64,000 nucleotides of DNA from Bryobacterales bacterium F-183 (GCA_016865505.2 AP025252.1:868001-932000); one strand, 5' to 3'; positions 53,584-63,260 are shown, counted from the first letter of the stretch. Program-made: numbers and translations. The notes: a model not told the origin generated them from the letters alone.

Positions 53584-54807
53584 TCAATAACTGGAATCTA
53601 CTAATGGCTTGGGTTCGCGCAGCAGCAGCATAAAGATGGCAGAAACCACGGTCAAACCTGCGCCGGCCATCAGCACCAGCGCGTACGAACCCGTCTGATC
53701 AAACACGCGCCCGAAGACGACCGGCCCGGCGGCTCCCGCTAACGCGTAGAACGTCCAGGTGAGCCCGTAGAGGAGCGAAAAATTTAGCAGTCCGAAGTAG
53801 CGCGACAGCAGGTACGGCGTCACATCCGCCTCGCCACCCAGTCCGATGCCGATCAGGATCGCCGACAGAATCGCCACGGGAAGTGATGCTGCCTCGCGAG
53901 CGAACATCATGCCCATGGCCATCAGGATGAGCAACACAAACGATAGCCTGGGGCCCGAGTAACGATCCAGCAGCCAGCCCGTCAGGAATCTGCCAATGAG
54001 GTTCGCGGCACCGAGTAGCCCGGTCACCAAAGCCGCGCTGCCAGGCGTCAGGCCGCGATCGGTAAGGTGCGCCGCCATGTGCGTGAGAGACCCATTGGCC
54101 GCCATCGAACTTAGGAACAGCGTGAGCACCAGGAACCAGAACTCGCGCGACGCCAAAGCCTCACGGACGCTTGCGCCCGGCTTTTCCGGCAAGCTCTTGG
54201 AAGCCACAACGGCGGGCCTGCGGCGTACCCACAGCGCGGTGAGCGGGATGCCGCACACCAGAATCATGCCGCCCAACAGAAGGTACGCCGCCCGCCACCC
54301 GTAGTTGCTGATCATCCATTGGCTCAACAGTGGATGCAGCATCGACCCGACGCCGACGCCGCCCGTCACCAGCGCCAGTGCCACGCCGCGACGTTTGGTG
54401 AACCAACTGGACACCGCGCCGGAGTAGCCCATCTGCGTGGTGGCGTTGGCGAAGAGTCCAATGACAAGCAGCGTGAGATAGAACTGCGCGAGGCTGCCCT
54501 GCAACAGGCTGAGCGCAGCGACGCCGCAGCCGAAGATCACAAAGGCGGGCAGCAGGATCTTGCGCGGCGCCATACGATCGAGCGCGCGGCCCAACAACGG
54601 CGACGCGACCGCTACGCTCAACGCCGCTACCGCGAAGCCTCGCGACGCTTCCTCGCGCGACCATCCGAACTCTGCCGTCAGCGGCTTGAGGAACACGCTG
54701 AACGTGTAGACGAACAGCGACCCAAAGCTCACCATCGCGCCCAATGCGCCTGCAGCCACGACCTTCCAGCCGTGGTACGAGGGCGACGATTCGGACGCGA
54801 CCGTCAC
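53584..54807 (-). CDS. MFS transporter, monocarboxylate/oxalate-type
   Basis: The 407-residue protein has twelve transmembrane helices. It starts with SPSYHGWKVVAAGALGAMVSFGSLFVYTFSVFLKPLTAEFGWSREEAS, the signature of the oxalate:formate antiporter/monocarboxylate branch, and has LLGRALDRMAPRKILL between helices 2 and 3. The GTG start at 54807 overlaps the stop of the selenoprotein gene (GTGA), so expression is coupled. A small organic acid is the likely cargo. Confidence 0.88.
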   Translation of the reverse strand: MTVASESSPSYHGWKVVAAGALGAMVSFGSLFVYTFSVFLKPLTAEFGWSREEASRGFAVAALSVAVASPLLGRALDRMAPRKILLPAFVIFGCGVAALSLLQGSLAQFYLTLLVIGLFANATTQMGYSGAVSSWFTKRRGVALALVTGGVGVGSMLHPLLSQWMISNYGWRAAYLLLGGMILVCGIPLTALWVRRRPAVVASKSLPEKPGASVREALASREFWFLVLTLFLSSMAANGSLTHMAAHLTDRGLTPGSAALVTGLLGAANLIGRFLTGWLLDRYSGPRLSFVLLILMAMGMMFAREAASLPVAILSAILIGIGLGGEADVTPYLLSRYFGLLNFSLLYGLTWTFYALAGAAGPVVFGRVFDQTGSYALVLMAGAGLTVVSAIFMLLLREPKPLVDSSY

Positions 54808-55403
54808 TTGCGTACGTACCCCACCGTGGCGCTGCGCTTGCCGCCTTCGCGATGCGCCTCTTCACACATGGGATGTACACCGGTGGCGTCAATCCAACGG
54901 TTGTAGAAATTGAAGAGAGCGCACACCGTGATGGCGTAGAAAATCTGTTCGTCGTTCCAGCCCGCCGCGTACAGAGGCTGCATGTCGTCCGGCGTGATCT
55001 CCGGCGAGTTCAGGTTGACCCTGTCGACAAAACGCAGCAGCACCTTTTCGGGCTCCGTCAAAGAGGAGGACTCCATGTCCTGCATCACCTCGCGCACCAA
55101 CGCTTCGTTCTGCAGCAATTCCGCCGCGACCGCGGCGTGCGAGTTGGTTCAAAACGGGCAGTGATTGCGGCGCGACGTATAGGCTGCGATGAGTTCGCGC
55201 AACCCCGGCGTCAGCGGCGCTTCTTCGCGCATGATCTCCTGCGTGAACCGCGCCAGATGCTCACCGGCGGTGGGTTTGAAGGCAAACAGATGCCAGATCT
55301 GCGGGTACTCTTTGCCCTGTCGCTTCATGCCGTCGATCGCGGTCGAGTAGGGCGATGGCTTGGGGTCGTTCTCGACACCCGGCAGGAACATCGGCTTCAT
55401 CAT
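54804..55403 (-). CDS. Selenocysteine-containing CMD/AhpD-like protein
   Basis: The frame is open from ATG 55403 to TGA 54804 apart from one in-frame TGA at 55149–55151. The protein of 199 residues begins MMKPMFLPGVEND and contains FKPTAGEHLARFTQEIM, LTPGLRELIAAYTSRRNHCPF, then the TGA, then TNSHAAVAAELLQNEALV and a CMD-like C-terminus. The TGA occupies the second cysteine of the CxxC redox motif seen in AhpD-like proteins, giving Cys82-Pro-Phe-Sec85. A SECIS-like hairpin follows the TGA. AhpD-type selenoproteins with CxxU motifs are known. It likely reduces a peroxide or disulfide, and precedes the MFS gene with a GTGA overlap. Confidence 0.82.
55122..55151 (-). promoter_or_regulatory. Bacterial SECIS-like element at the in-frame TGA
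   Basis: On the minus strand the TGA at 55149–55151 is followed after 17 bases by a perfect hairpin: CGCCGC (55132–55137), loop GGTC (55128–55131) and GCGGCG (55122–55127). Bacterial SECIS elements have an apical loop starting with G, often GGU, placed 16–37 bases after the UGA. This one fits, supporting selenocysteine insertion by SelB. Confidence 0.75.
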
Positions 55404-55464
55404 AGGACTGTTAGCATACTGGCGGGCAGTCCGGCGCGGCAATAACGGGTTTCGACTAGGAAAG

Positions 55465-55495
55465 CGAAAGGCGCTCCATGGTGGGAGCGCCCTTT
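55465..55495 (-). terminator. Terminator of the 2-oxoglutarate decarboxylase gene
   Basis: GGCGCTCC and GGAGCGCC (55470–55477 and 55484–55491) form an 8-bp stem with a 6-base loop. On the minus strand a short T-rich run (TTTCGCTTT) follows, 20 bases after the stop of the fused decarboxylase at 55517. Confidence 0.7.
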
Positions 55496-55516
55496 TATCT
55501 TTGACTGGAACGAGGT

Positions 55517-58500
55517 CTACTTCTTGGCCTTCTTCAACCGCACCGGCACGCGGCGACGGCGGACGATCGGAGCGGGCGAGAACGCATCCTCGATCACGTC
55601 CAACTGTTCCTGCGTATGCCGCTTCAGCGAACCTGCAGCGGGGCTGGCCGATTCCGGACGTCCCACATAGCGCAAGGTGCGACGGGTCGGTTCCAGCAGC
55701 GGCTGGATCTGGTCGTGCATGAACCGCCACGGTCCATAGTTCTTCGACTCTTCCTGCACCCAGCAGACTTCCGCCGTAAACGGATACCGCGACAGAATCG
55801 CCGAGAAGTCGGCGGCGGCAAACGGGTACAGCTGTTCGACGCGCAGGATTGCCACGTTCTGCAAACCGCGCTTTTCGCGCTCGGCTGCGAGTTCGTAGAA
55901 GATCTTGCCCGAACAGATCAGCACACGATTGACGCGGCTGGTGTCCAGGTTCGCTGGATCCGACAGGATCTCCTTGAAGTTGCCACGCGTGAACTCCGAG
56001 AGCGGCGACACAGCCTTGGGGCTGCGCAGGATGCTCTTGGGCGTCATGATGATCAGCGGCTTGCGCGTACCGCGACGGTCGTTGCCACCGTGGATCTGAC
56101 GGCGCAGGATGTGGAAGTACTGCGCGGGCGTCGTGCAGTTGGCCACAATCATGTTGTCTTCGGCGCACAACTGAAGGAAGCGTTCCATGCGGGCCGATGA
56201 GTGTTCCGGACCCTGACCTTCCTGGCCGTGCGGCAACAGCAGTACCAAGCCCGAAGGCTGGCCCCACTTCGATTCTGCGCTCGAAATGAACTGGTCGATC
56301 ATGATCTGCGCGCCGTTGACGAAGTCGCCAAACTGGGCTTCCCACATCACCAGAGCGAGCGGATCGGCCACTGAGTAGCCGAACTCAAAGCCCATCACCG
56401 CGTACTCGGACAGGGACGAATCCCACACTTCAAAGCGTGCCTGATCCGGCGCCAGATGCTTCATCGGCACATGCTGCTTGCCGGTTTCGTAATCGTACAG
56501 TTCCAGGTGACGCTGGCTGAACGTACCGCGGCCGACGTCCTGACCGGACAACCGAACCGGCGTACCTTCGAGCACCAGCGAACCAAACGCCAGCGCTTCC
56601 GCCGTCGCCCAATCGAGCGCGCCGCCTTCGGTGGGAATTTCCTTCACCAACTCGCGACGCTTGTCCAAAAAGCCCTTCAGCTTGGGATGCGGCTTGAACC
56701 CTTCCGGATAGGACGTGATACCCGTCAACACGCGTTCAATGGTGACGCCGTCGATGGTGGTCTGCGGGCGGAGCTTCGGAAGGTCGTCCGCATTGATCGG
56801 CGTCACTTCCTGCAGTTCGTATTCGGTCTTGTTGCGCTGCGCCTCGTCATAAACAAGGTTCAGCTTTTCCACCACGCGCTTCTGAATGGCTTCCACTTCC
56901 GCCTTGGTGAAGACTTTTTCGCGAACCAGGCGTTCGGTGTACTGCTTGACCACCGACTCCTGCTCCTTGATCTTCTTGTACATCAGCGGCTGCGTGTACG
57001 AAGGATCGTCCGTCTCGTTATGACCATGCTTGCGATAGCAGATCATGTCGATGACAACGTCCTTCTTAAACTGCTGGCGGAAGTCGTAGGCCAACTGGAT
57101 GACGCGGATGCAAGCTTCCGGATCGTCGCCGTTGACGTGGAAAATCGGTGCCTGCACTGTACGCGCGACGTCCGTACAGTACGTCGATGAGCGGGACTCA
57201 ATCGGGTTGGTGGTGAAGCCGATCTGGTTGTTGATCACCAGGTGGATCGTGCCGCCGGTCGAATAGCCTTCGAGCTGCGAGAGGTTGAGCGTTTCCGCCA
57301 CCACACCCTGGCCGGCAAACGCCGCGTCGCCGTGGATCAACACGGGGATGACGCGTTCGCGCTTGGTGTCGCCCAGGCGATCCTGCTTGGGACGTACGAT
57401 GCCTTCCACCACAGGGTTTACAGCTTCGAGGTGCGACGGGTTGAACGCGACCGACACCGTGATTTCACGGCCCTGCGAACTGCGGCGGACACCGGTAGCG
57501 CCCAGGTGGTACTTCACGTCGCCCGAACCCTGGATGGAGTCCGGATCGACATCGCCTTCAAACTCGCCAAACAACTGCTGCATGCTCTTGCCCACCACTT
57601 GGGTGAGCACGGTGAGGCGGCCGCGATGGGCCATGCCGATCACCGCTTCATGCACCTTGGAATTGGCAGCGCGCTCGAGCAACTCGTCGAGGACGGCGAC
57701 CGTGGATTCGCCGCCTTCCACCGAGAAGCGCTTGGCGCCCTTGAAGCGGTTGTCCAAAAAGCGCTCGAACTCTTCCGCGTCAATCAACCGTTCGGCGATG
57801 CGGCGCTGCGTTTCCGGCTCCAGCTTCCACAGGTTGGCCGTGGGTTCCATGCGGGATTGCAGCCACTGCTTTTCCGCTGGATGCTGAATCATCATGTACT
57901 CGCAACCGATGCGCGCGCAGTACGTTTGACGCAGCGTATCCAGGATCTCGCGCAACGTCAGCACAGGACCGCGGCCGAGCACGCCACCGGCGTAGAACGG
58001 ACGATCCAGATCCCAAATCGACAGGCCGTAGCTCGAGGGGTCGAGCTCCGGATGATACAGCGGTTCGTGGCCGAGCGGATCGGTATTGGCGATCAGGTGG
58101 CCGCGTACGCGATAGGCGTGGATCAACTGCGATACCGCAAGTTCCTTCTGTACATCGGCGGCGGAAGACGAAGCCGTTGGCAGCGCCGCCTGCAGAGGCA
58201 GCAACGCATTGGGAGCCTGCTTGCTCGCGTCTTCAAACTTTACCGGCTGATAGGGAATGTGCAGGTCGCGGAAGATGTTCTCGTAGAACAAATCCGCCCC
58301 ATCGAGCAGTTCCTGTACGCGAGCCAGGAACATGCCGGATTCGGCGCCCTGGATGACGCGATGGTCGTACGTACACGTCATGCCCATCACTTTGGTGATG
58401 CCGAGCATGGCGCGAACCTGTTCGGTAACGCCGGAAAACTCCGCCGGATAATCGATGGCGCCGGTAGCGATGATCGCGCCCTGGCCAGGCATCAGGCGCG

Positions 58501-59440
58501 GCACGGAGGACACCGTACCGACCGTGCCCGGGTTGGTCAAAGAAAGCGTTGTGCCCTGGAAGTCCGGCACGGTCAGCTTGCCGTTGCGGGCGCGCACCAC
58601 GATGTCGTCATAGGCGGCCAAAAACTGCGCAAAATCGAGCGTGTCGGCCTTCTTGATGTTCGGCACCATCAGAGACCGGTTGCCGTCCTTGCCGGCGACG
58701 TCCACTGCAAGGCCGATGTTGACGTGCTGGTGGACGACGCGGAAGCCTTGTCCGTCCTTTTCCGTAAACGCGGTGTTGATGGACGGGATCTTTTCGCAGG
58801 CCTTGATGAGTGCGTAGGCGATGAGGTGCGTGTACGACACCTTGCTCTTGCCCGCGAGCGACCGCTGCTGGTTGATCAGGCGGCGATTCTCGTCAATCAG
58901 CTTGACTGGAAGAATACGTTGCGACGTCGCCGTGGGAATCTGCAGGCTGATCGTCATGTTTTCCGCAATGCGGGCGGCAGCGCCCTTGAGCGGAACCAGA
59001 TTGTCGCCGGACTTGGCCTCGCCCGTACCTTCCTGCTTCACGGGCGCCTGTTCGGGAGCCGTAATGCGGGCGGCTTGCGGAGCCTCGGGCGACGGAGCGG
59101 GAATCGTGCCTGCGGGGGCAGGGGTCGGCGACACGCGCGAAGGCGTTTGCGCAGTGTTGTCGTGTGCGGAGTCCGCGTTCAAAACTGGAGAGCTAACCGG
59201 CGCGGCAGGCGCCGGAGCGGAGGCAGCAGGCGTCAACGGTTCCAGCTTGGCCGCAAAAGCGCTGCCGTTCTTCCCGCCACCGTTCGTGCCGTTCGTTTCG
59301 CCGTTGGCGGTCTCGAACTGAGTTTTCCAGGCTTCGTCAATGCCCGTCCGGTCGTGACGATATTGTTGGTACAGCTCTTCTTCTAGCCAACTGTTGATGC
59401 TAGCGGCTGAGCCCGGCTTGGGGCTGGCGGGGGAGGACAT
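55517..59440 (-). CDS. kgd: Fused 2-oxoglutarate dehydrogenase E2o/E1o (alpha-ketoglutarate decarboxylase type)
   Basis: The 1307-residue enzyme joins a dihydrolipoyl succinyltransferase catalytic domain (about residues 125–390, including TYDHRVIQGAESGMFLARVQELL with the catalytic His) to a full thiamin-dependent E1o. The E1o part has IHGDAAFAGQGVVAETLNLSQLEGY, VINNQIGF and PRLMPGQGAIIATG in the E2 part. The extreme N-terminus matches the E1o/E2o docking segment (INSWLEEELYQQYRHDRTGIDEAWK). The lipoyl domain is absent. This architecture is the actinobacterial OdhA/Kgd type and converts 2-oxoglutarate in the TCA cycle. Confidence 0.93.
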   Translation of the reverse strand: MSSPASPKPGSAASINSWLEEELYQQYRHDRTGIDEAWKTQFETANGETNGTNGGGKNGSAFAAKLEPLTPAASAPAPAAPVSSPVLNADSAHDNTAQTPSRVSPTPAPAGTIPAPSPEAPQAARITAPEQAPVKQEGTGEAKSGDNLVPLKGAAARIAENMTISLQIPTATSQRILPVKLIDENRRLINQQRSLAGKSKVSYTHLIAYALIKACEKIPSINTAFTEKDGQGFRVVHQHVNIGLAVDVAGKDGNRSLMVPNIKKADTLDFAQFLAAYDDIVVRARNGKLTVPDFQGTTLSLTNPGTVGTVSSVPRLMPGQGAIIATGAIDYPAEFSGVTEQVRAMLGITKVMGMTCTYDHRVIQGAESGMFLARVQELLDGADLFYENIFRDLHIPYQPVKFEDASKQAPNALLPLQAALPTASSSAADVQKELAVSQLIHAYRVRGHLIANTDPLGHEPLYHPELDPSSYGLSIWDLDRPFYAGGVLGRGPVLTLREILDTLRQTYCARIGCEYMMIQHPAEKQWLQSRMEPTANLWKLEPETQRRIAERLIDAEEFERFLDNRFKGAKRFSVEGGESTVAVLDELLERAANSKVHEAVIGMAHRGRLTVLTQVVGKSMQQLFGEFEGDVDPDSIQGSGDVKYHLGATGVRRSSQGREITVSVAFNPSHLEAVNPVVEGIVRPKQDRLGDTKRERVIPVLIHGDAAFAGQGVVAETLNLSQLEGYSTGGTIHLVINNQIGFTTNPIESRSSTYCTDVARTVQAPIFHVNGDDPEACIRVIQLAYDFRQQFKKDVVIDMICYRKHGHNETDDPSYTQPLMYKKIKEQESVVKQYTERLVREKVFTKAEVEAIQKRVVEKLNLVYDEAQRNKTEYELQEVTPINADDLPKLRPQTTIDGVTIERVLTGITSYPEGFKPHPKLKGFLDKRRELVKEIPTEGGALDWATAEALAFGSLVLEGTPVRLSGQDVGRGTFSQRHLELYDYETGKQHVPMKHLAPDQARFEVWDSSLSEYAVMGFEFGYSVADPLALVMWEAQFGDFVNGAQIMIDQFISSAESKWGQPSGLVLLLPHGQEGQGPEHSSARMERFLQLCAEDNMIVANCTTPAQYFHILRRQIHGGNDRRGTRKPLIIMTPKSILRSPKAVSPLSEFTRGNFKEILSDPANLDTSRVNRVLICSGKIFYELAAEREKRGLQNVAILRVEQLYPFAAADFSAILSRYPFTAEVCWVQEESKNYGPWRFMHDQIQPLLEPTRRTLRYVGRPESASPAAGSLKRHTQEQLDVIEDAFSPAPIVRRRRVPVRLKKAKK

Positions 59441-59687
59441 ATTTCGAATTCGTACTTTCCATCCGGCCGAGATTCAAGGAGTGAACGCCGTCAAAAAGAG
59501 GCCGGACCGGCGCCTTCTCCTATGATACAACCCGCGCCGCAACAAAAATGGACACCTACGGCACTAGAACTTGTCCCGTGCGCCGTCACAACTTTGGGGC
59601 TTGCAGCCGAACTGTAACGCGCGTAGTGTCTATGTATGCCGCAACCCGATGCGGCGATTTCCACAGAATTTTCAGGAGTACACGATC

Positions 59688-59915
59688 ATGAATGGAATGC
59701 TGCGGCTTCTCACCGCCGGAACCTTCGCTGCCGCTCTCGCCAGCGCCGACACTATCACCCTGGTCGGCAACGCCGCCGCCAAGGCTGTGACCCACGGACT
59801 GTCGCGAGCCCTCGTCGCCGCTCCCGTACCGGAACCTTCCGCCTTCGTCGTCCTCGGACTCGGCGTCGCCCTGGCCGCCGGATTCCGCCGCCATCGCCGC
59901 ACTCCACAGGCTTAG
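59688..59915 (+). CDS. Small PEP-CTERM protein
   Basis: The 75-residue protein has a signal peptide (MNGMLRLLTAGTFAAALASA), a very short mature region, and a PEP-CTERM signal: VPEPSAF, a hydrophobic helix (VVLGLGVALAAGF) and RRHRRT. It may be a minimal exported peptide, since almost nothing lies between the two signals. ATG 59688 follows AGGAG. It is followed by the Fe–S scaffold gene after 59 bases. Confidence 0.75.
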   Translation: MNGMLRLLTAGTFAAALASADTITLVGNAAAKAVTHGLSRALVAAPVPEPSAFVVLGLGVALAAGFRRHRRTPQA

Positions 59916-59974
59916 GGTTCAATTGGGACTAGAAAAGTCTGGTATAGTGTCTCTGAGAGGTACTCTTTACAATC

Positions 59975-60325
<351 letters not shown>

Positions 60326-60345
60326 TCCGTTTCCTGAGTTTTCCC

Positions 60346-60378
60346 AAAAAGGCGGCAGCTTCCAAGGCTGCCGCTTTT
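60346..60378. terminator. Bidirectional terminator between Fe–S carrier and ThuA-DUF1080 genes
   Basis: GCGGCAGC (60352–60359) and GCTGCCGC (60367–60374) form a perfect 8-bp stem, flanked by AAAAA on the left and TTTT on the right, so it can stop transcripts from both convergent genes. Confidence 0.88.
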
Positions 60379-60379
60379 C

Positions 60380-61855
60380 CTATTTCGTCTTCACTTCGCG
60401 AATCCGGATGTTGCGGAACATCACGCTCGAAAACTGATCGTGCAACTGCAGCCCGATCGGACCTACTTTCGATCGTTCCGGGTCGCCCGGATGCTCCGCC
60501 ACCTGCACCCCGTTCACAAACGTCCGGATCATCCCGTTGCGCGACTGTACTTCCAGGCTGTTCCACTGCCCACCGCGCTGCATCCCCGTCTTGGCAGCCT
60601 GAAACAGGTAGACGCTGCCCGTCGGATACTTGTCGCCGGTACCTTCCAGCAACTGGATCTCGTACCCGATATGCGACGGCGTCGTTTTGGGGAAGCTCGC
60701 CAAATCCGGCCGGTCCGCATCGGACTCACCCACCGCAAAGTGCGCCCGGGACTTGTCCCGAATCGACACACCGCCGTTGCCACCAATCGGCAGCAGATAT
60801 TCGACGTGCAGATCGAACTCGCCGTACTCTTTCTGCGTGTACAGCCAGGCCTGACGATAGAGCCATTTGTCGAACGCCTTACGATCCACCGGCCAGGCAT
60901 CGCCAAACGCACCCGTCGCGCTCACATGCCTGCGCTGCCCCATGAGCACGCCGTTCTCTTCATTCACCGTCCAGATGCCGTCGCCACGAACTTCCCAGCC
61001 GTCCAGATTCTTGCCGTTGTAGAGCGACTTCCAGCCGAGGTCGGCGGGTAGAGTCACCTTGCCCGTGGCGGCCCACTCGACACCGCGTGCCAGCAAAGCC
61101 TGAAAATGCAGATCCTCGAGGTTGGGATTCGGCTCGTTCTTCCAGGTGTGACCCAGCATTGTCGTATACACACGACCCTTGCCGTAGTTGCGAACCCAGT
61201 CCATCGGCTCGCCCTGCCGCGACACTTCGGAGTACGCATACGTCAACACATCCAAGCCTTCGGCTGGACCATGCTGACCGTGAGTCAGTTGCTCGTGCGG
61301 ATGTAGCCAGTATTGCGGCAATCCATTGGTGATCGGGTGCCGAGGCTCACGGACGAACACGCGAAAATCCTGCCGCGGACCGTGCCCCGGCTTCAACCCC
61401 GCGCCCTTGGGAATCTTAGTGACAGCCCCGCCGCTCCCCACTGCCAGACCGGCGCCAAACGATGGCTCACGCCAGCCGAGCCCGATCATGTCGTTGTACT
61501 CGCGCCATTCGAGGAACGCATTGTTGGCCGCATGAAAGATGACGAGTCCGCCGCCGTTGCGGACGTACTGCACCAGCGCGGCTTCAGCCTGCTTGGGCCA
61601 TCGCGTACCTTCCACCGTATGCCCGCCGTTAAAGTTGTTGACGATCGCCGCGTACTTCGAAAGGTCCGGCGGAAGCGGAGCCGGGTACGTGCAGACGTCC
61701 ACGCGAAAGTGTCCCGTACCTTCGAGCACGTTGCGGATGTACCGCGTACCGGCTTCCCAATCATGATTGTTGACGCCGTCGATGATCAGCACCGGCAAGG
61801 GTGCTTGCGCAGTACACACCACCGCGGCAAACACTGCAAGACAAGACAAACGCAT
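60380..61855 (-). CDS. Secreted ThuA–DUF1080 fusion (3-keto-glycoside hydrolase type)
   Basis: The 491-residue protein has a signal peptide (MRLSCLAVFAAVVCTAQA). The ThuA-like domain (about residues 20–275) shows VLIIDGVNNHDWEAGTRYIRNVL, GGGLVIFHAANNAFLEWREYNDMIGLGWRE and GKGRVYTTMLGHTW. The DUF1080 domain (about residues 280–490) shows WKSLYNGKNLDGWEVRGDGIW and RNIRIREVK. DUF1080 proteins act on 3-keto-disaccharides, while ThuA-like domains bind or process trehalose-type sugars. It faces the BNR-type gene. Confidence 0.88.
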   Translation of the reverse strand: MRLSCLAVFAAVVCTAQAPLPVLIIDGVNNHDWEAGTRYIRNVLEGTGHFRVDVCTYPAPLPPDLSKYAAIVNNFNGGHTVEGTRWPKQAEAALVQYVRNGGGLVIFHAANNAFLEWREYNDMIGLGWREPSFGAGLAVGSGGAVTKIPKGAGLKPGHGPRQDFRVFVREPRHPITNGLPQYWLHPHEQLTHGQHGPAEGLDVLTYAYSEVSRQGEPMDWVRNYGKGRVYTTMLGHTWKNEPNPNLEDLHFQALLARGVEWAATGKVTLPADLGWKSLYNGKNLDGWEVRGDGIWTVNEENGVLMGQRRHVSATGAFGDAWPVDRKAFDKWLYRQAWLYTQKEYGEFDLHVEYLLPIGGNGGVSIRDKSRAHFAVGESDADRPDLASFPKTTPSHIGYEIQLLEGTGDKYPTGSVYLFQAAKTGMQRGGQWNSLEVQSRNGMIRTFVNGVQVAEHPGDPERSKVGPIGLQLHDQFSSVMFRNIRIREVKTK

Positions 61856-61901
61856 ACTAGTCTCCGCATCATATGCTGAACGCTACAATCAGCGCAGTAT
61901 C

Positions 61902-63260
61902 GTGATTCGTCTTTTCCTCTTTCTCGCCGTCGCCGCATGGGCCGAACAACAGCAACCGACAGACACCGGCTACCGCGGCATCTGGTACTTCAACCAGCCC
62001 TCCGGAGACCAGTACGCCTACAAGTACAGCGGCGGCTTTGCGACGTATCCGCAGCAGCAGGGTCCCATCGCCATCTACGCTCCCAAGGTGAACCGTACGT
62101 TCTTTGTATACGGCGGCGTCAATAGCGCCAACAGCCTGCTCCACATGGTGTCGTACTTTGACCATAAGACCGGCACCGTCCCGCGTCCCACCATCCTGCT
62201 CGACAAGAAAACCAACGACGCGCACGATAACCCCGTGCTGTCCATCGATGCCGAAGGCTATTTGTGGGTGTTTTCGAACTCCCACGGCGTCGAGCGGCCG
62301 TCGTACATTCACCGCAGCCGTAAGCCGTACGACATCGCCGCGTTCGACCTCATCCGCACCACTAACTTCTCCTATGGGCATGTCTGGCATGAACCAGGCA
62401 AGGGCTTTTTGCTGTTGCACACGCTATACGAAAACAAAGGCCGCAGCATGTACCTTTCAACAAGCAGCCCCGACGGGCGCGAGTGGGCGAACCCGACACT
62501 GATGTCGCGCTTTGACCTCGGCCATTACCAACTCACCGCACACGCCCCCGGCCGCACCGCCACCGCATTCGACTACCATCCCGACCCAGAAGGCCTCAAC
62601 TCGCGAACCAATATTTATTACCTCGAAACGCGCGACCACGGCCGCACCTGGCAGAACGTCAAAGGTGAAGTCGTCAGCCTGCCCGTGCGCGACAAGAACA
62701 ACATCGCGCTGGTGAAGGACTACAAGGCCGAAGGCTTAAAGGTCTATCTGAAAGAGGTCGCGTTTCAGCCCGACGGTAACCCCGTGATGCTGTACTTAAC
62801 CACAACCGGCTACGAATCCGGCCCGAAAAACGGGCTCCGCAAGTGGTACACCGCCCGTTGGACCGGCACCGAATGGAAGATCCAACCGTTCACCACCAGC
62901 GACCATAACTACGACCACGGCGGCTTGTGGATCGAGTCCAACGGCGATTGGCGAGTGATCGCGCCGACCGCCGCGGGTCCGCAACCGTACACCACAGGCG
63001 GCGACATGGTGCTGTGGCAATCCAAGGATCAAGGCGCGACGTGGAAGCAGCTCAAGCAACTGACGAACTCGCGCACGGTGAATCACACGTACGCCAAAAA
63101 GCCCGTCAACGCGCATCGGGATTTTTACGCGTTCTGGGCCGATGGCGACACGCTCAAGCGGGGTCCGTCCCAACTGTACTTCGCCAATCGCGACGGGGAT
63201 GTGTTTGTGCTGCCCAGCGTCATGACGGGCGAGACAGCCAAGCCCGTACGAGTCCGCTAG
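61902..63260 (+). CDS. Secreted BNR-repeat-4-type protein
   Basis: The 452-residue protein has an N-terminal signal peptide (IRLFLFLAVAAWAEQ) and a beta-propeller-like body. It contains GYRGIWYFNQPSGDQYAYKYSGGFATYP, PVLSIDAEGYLWVFSNSHG, YGHVWHEPGKGFLLLHTLY, STSSPDGREW, ETRDHGRTWQNVKGE and QSKDQGATWKQL. The pattern matches BNR_4 proteins, a group that includes polysaccharide lyases and sialidase-like enzymes; catalytic residues were not identified. GTG 61902 is used to open with the signal peptide. It is divergent from the ThuA-DUF1080 gene and shares its sugar-related theme. Confidence 0.75.
   Translation: MIRLFLFLAVAAWAEQQQPTDTGYRGIWYFNQPSGDQYAYKYSGGFATYPQQQGPIAIYAPKVNRTFFVYGGVNSANSLLHMVSYFDHKTGTVPRPTILLDKKTNDAHDNPVLSIDAEGYLWVFSNSHGVERPSYIHRSRKPYDIAAFDLIRTTNFSYGHVWHEPGKGFLLLHTLYENKGRSMYLSTSSPDGREWANPTLMSRFDLGHYQLTAHAPGRTATAFDYHPDPEGLNSRTNIYYLETRDHGRTWQNVKGEVVSLPVRDKNNIALVKDYKAEGLKVYLKEVAFQPDGNPVMLYLTTTGYESGPKNGLRKWYTARWTGTEWKIQPFTTSDHNYDHGGLWIESNGDWRVIAPTAAGPQPYTTGGDMVLWQSKDQGATWKQLKQLTNSRTVNHTYAKKPVNAHRDFYAFWADGDTLKRGPSQLYFANRDGDVFVLPSVMTGETAKPVRVR

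Noticed and set aside
54804-55403. Interpretation as two separate genes or a pseudogene with a nonsense mutation
   Set aside because: There is no indel, both sides are conserved, the TGA is exactly at the second position of a CxxC motif, and a SECIS-like hairpin follows, so selenocysteine is the better explanation.
57242-59386. Long plus-strand frame (714 codons) opposite the fused 2-oxoglutarate decarboxylase
   Set aside because: It mirrors the third-codon pattern of the decarboxylase gene and has no domain or start signal of its own.
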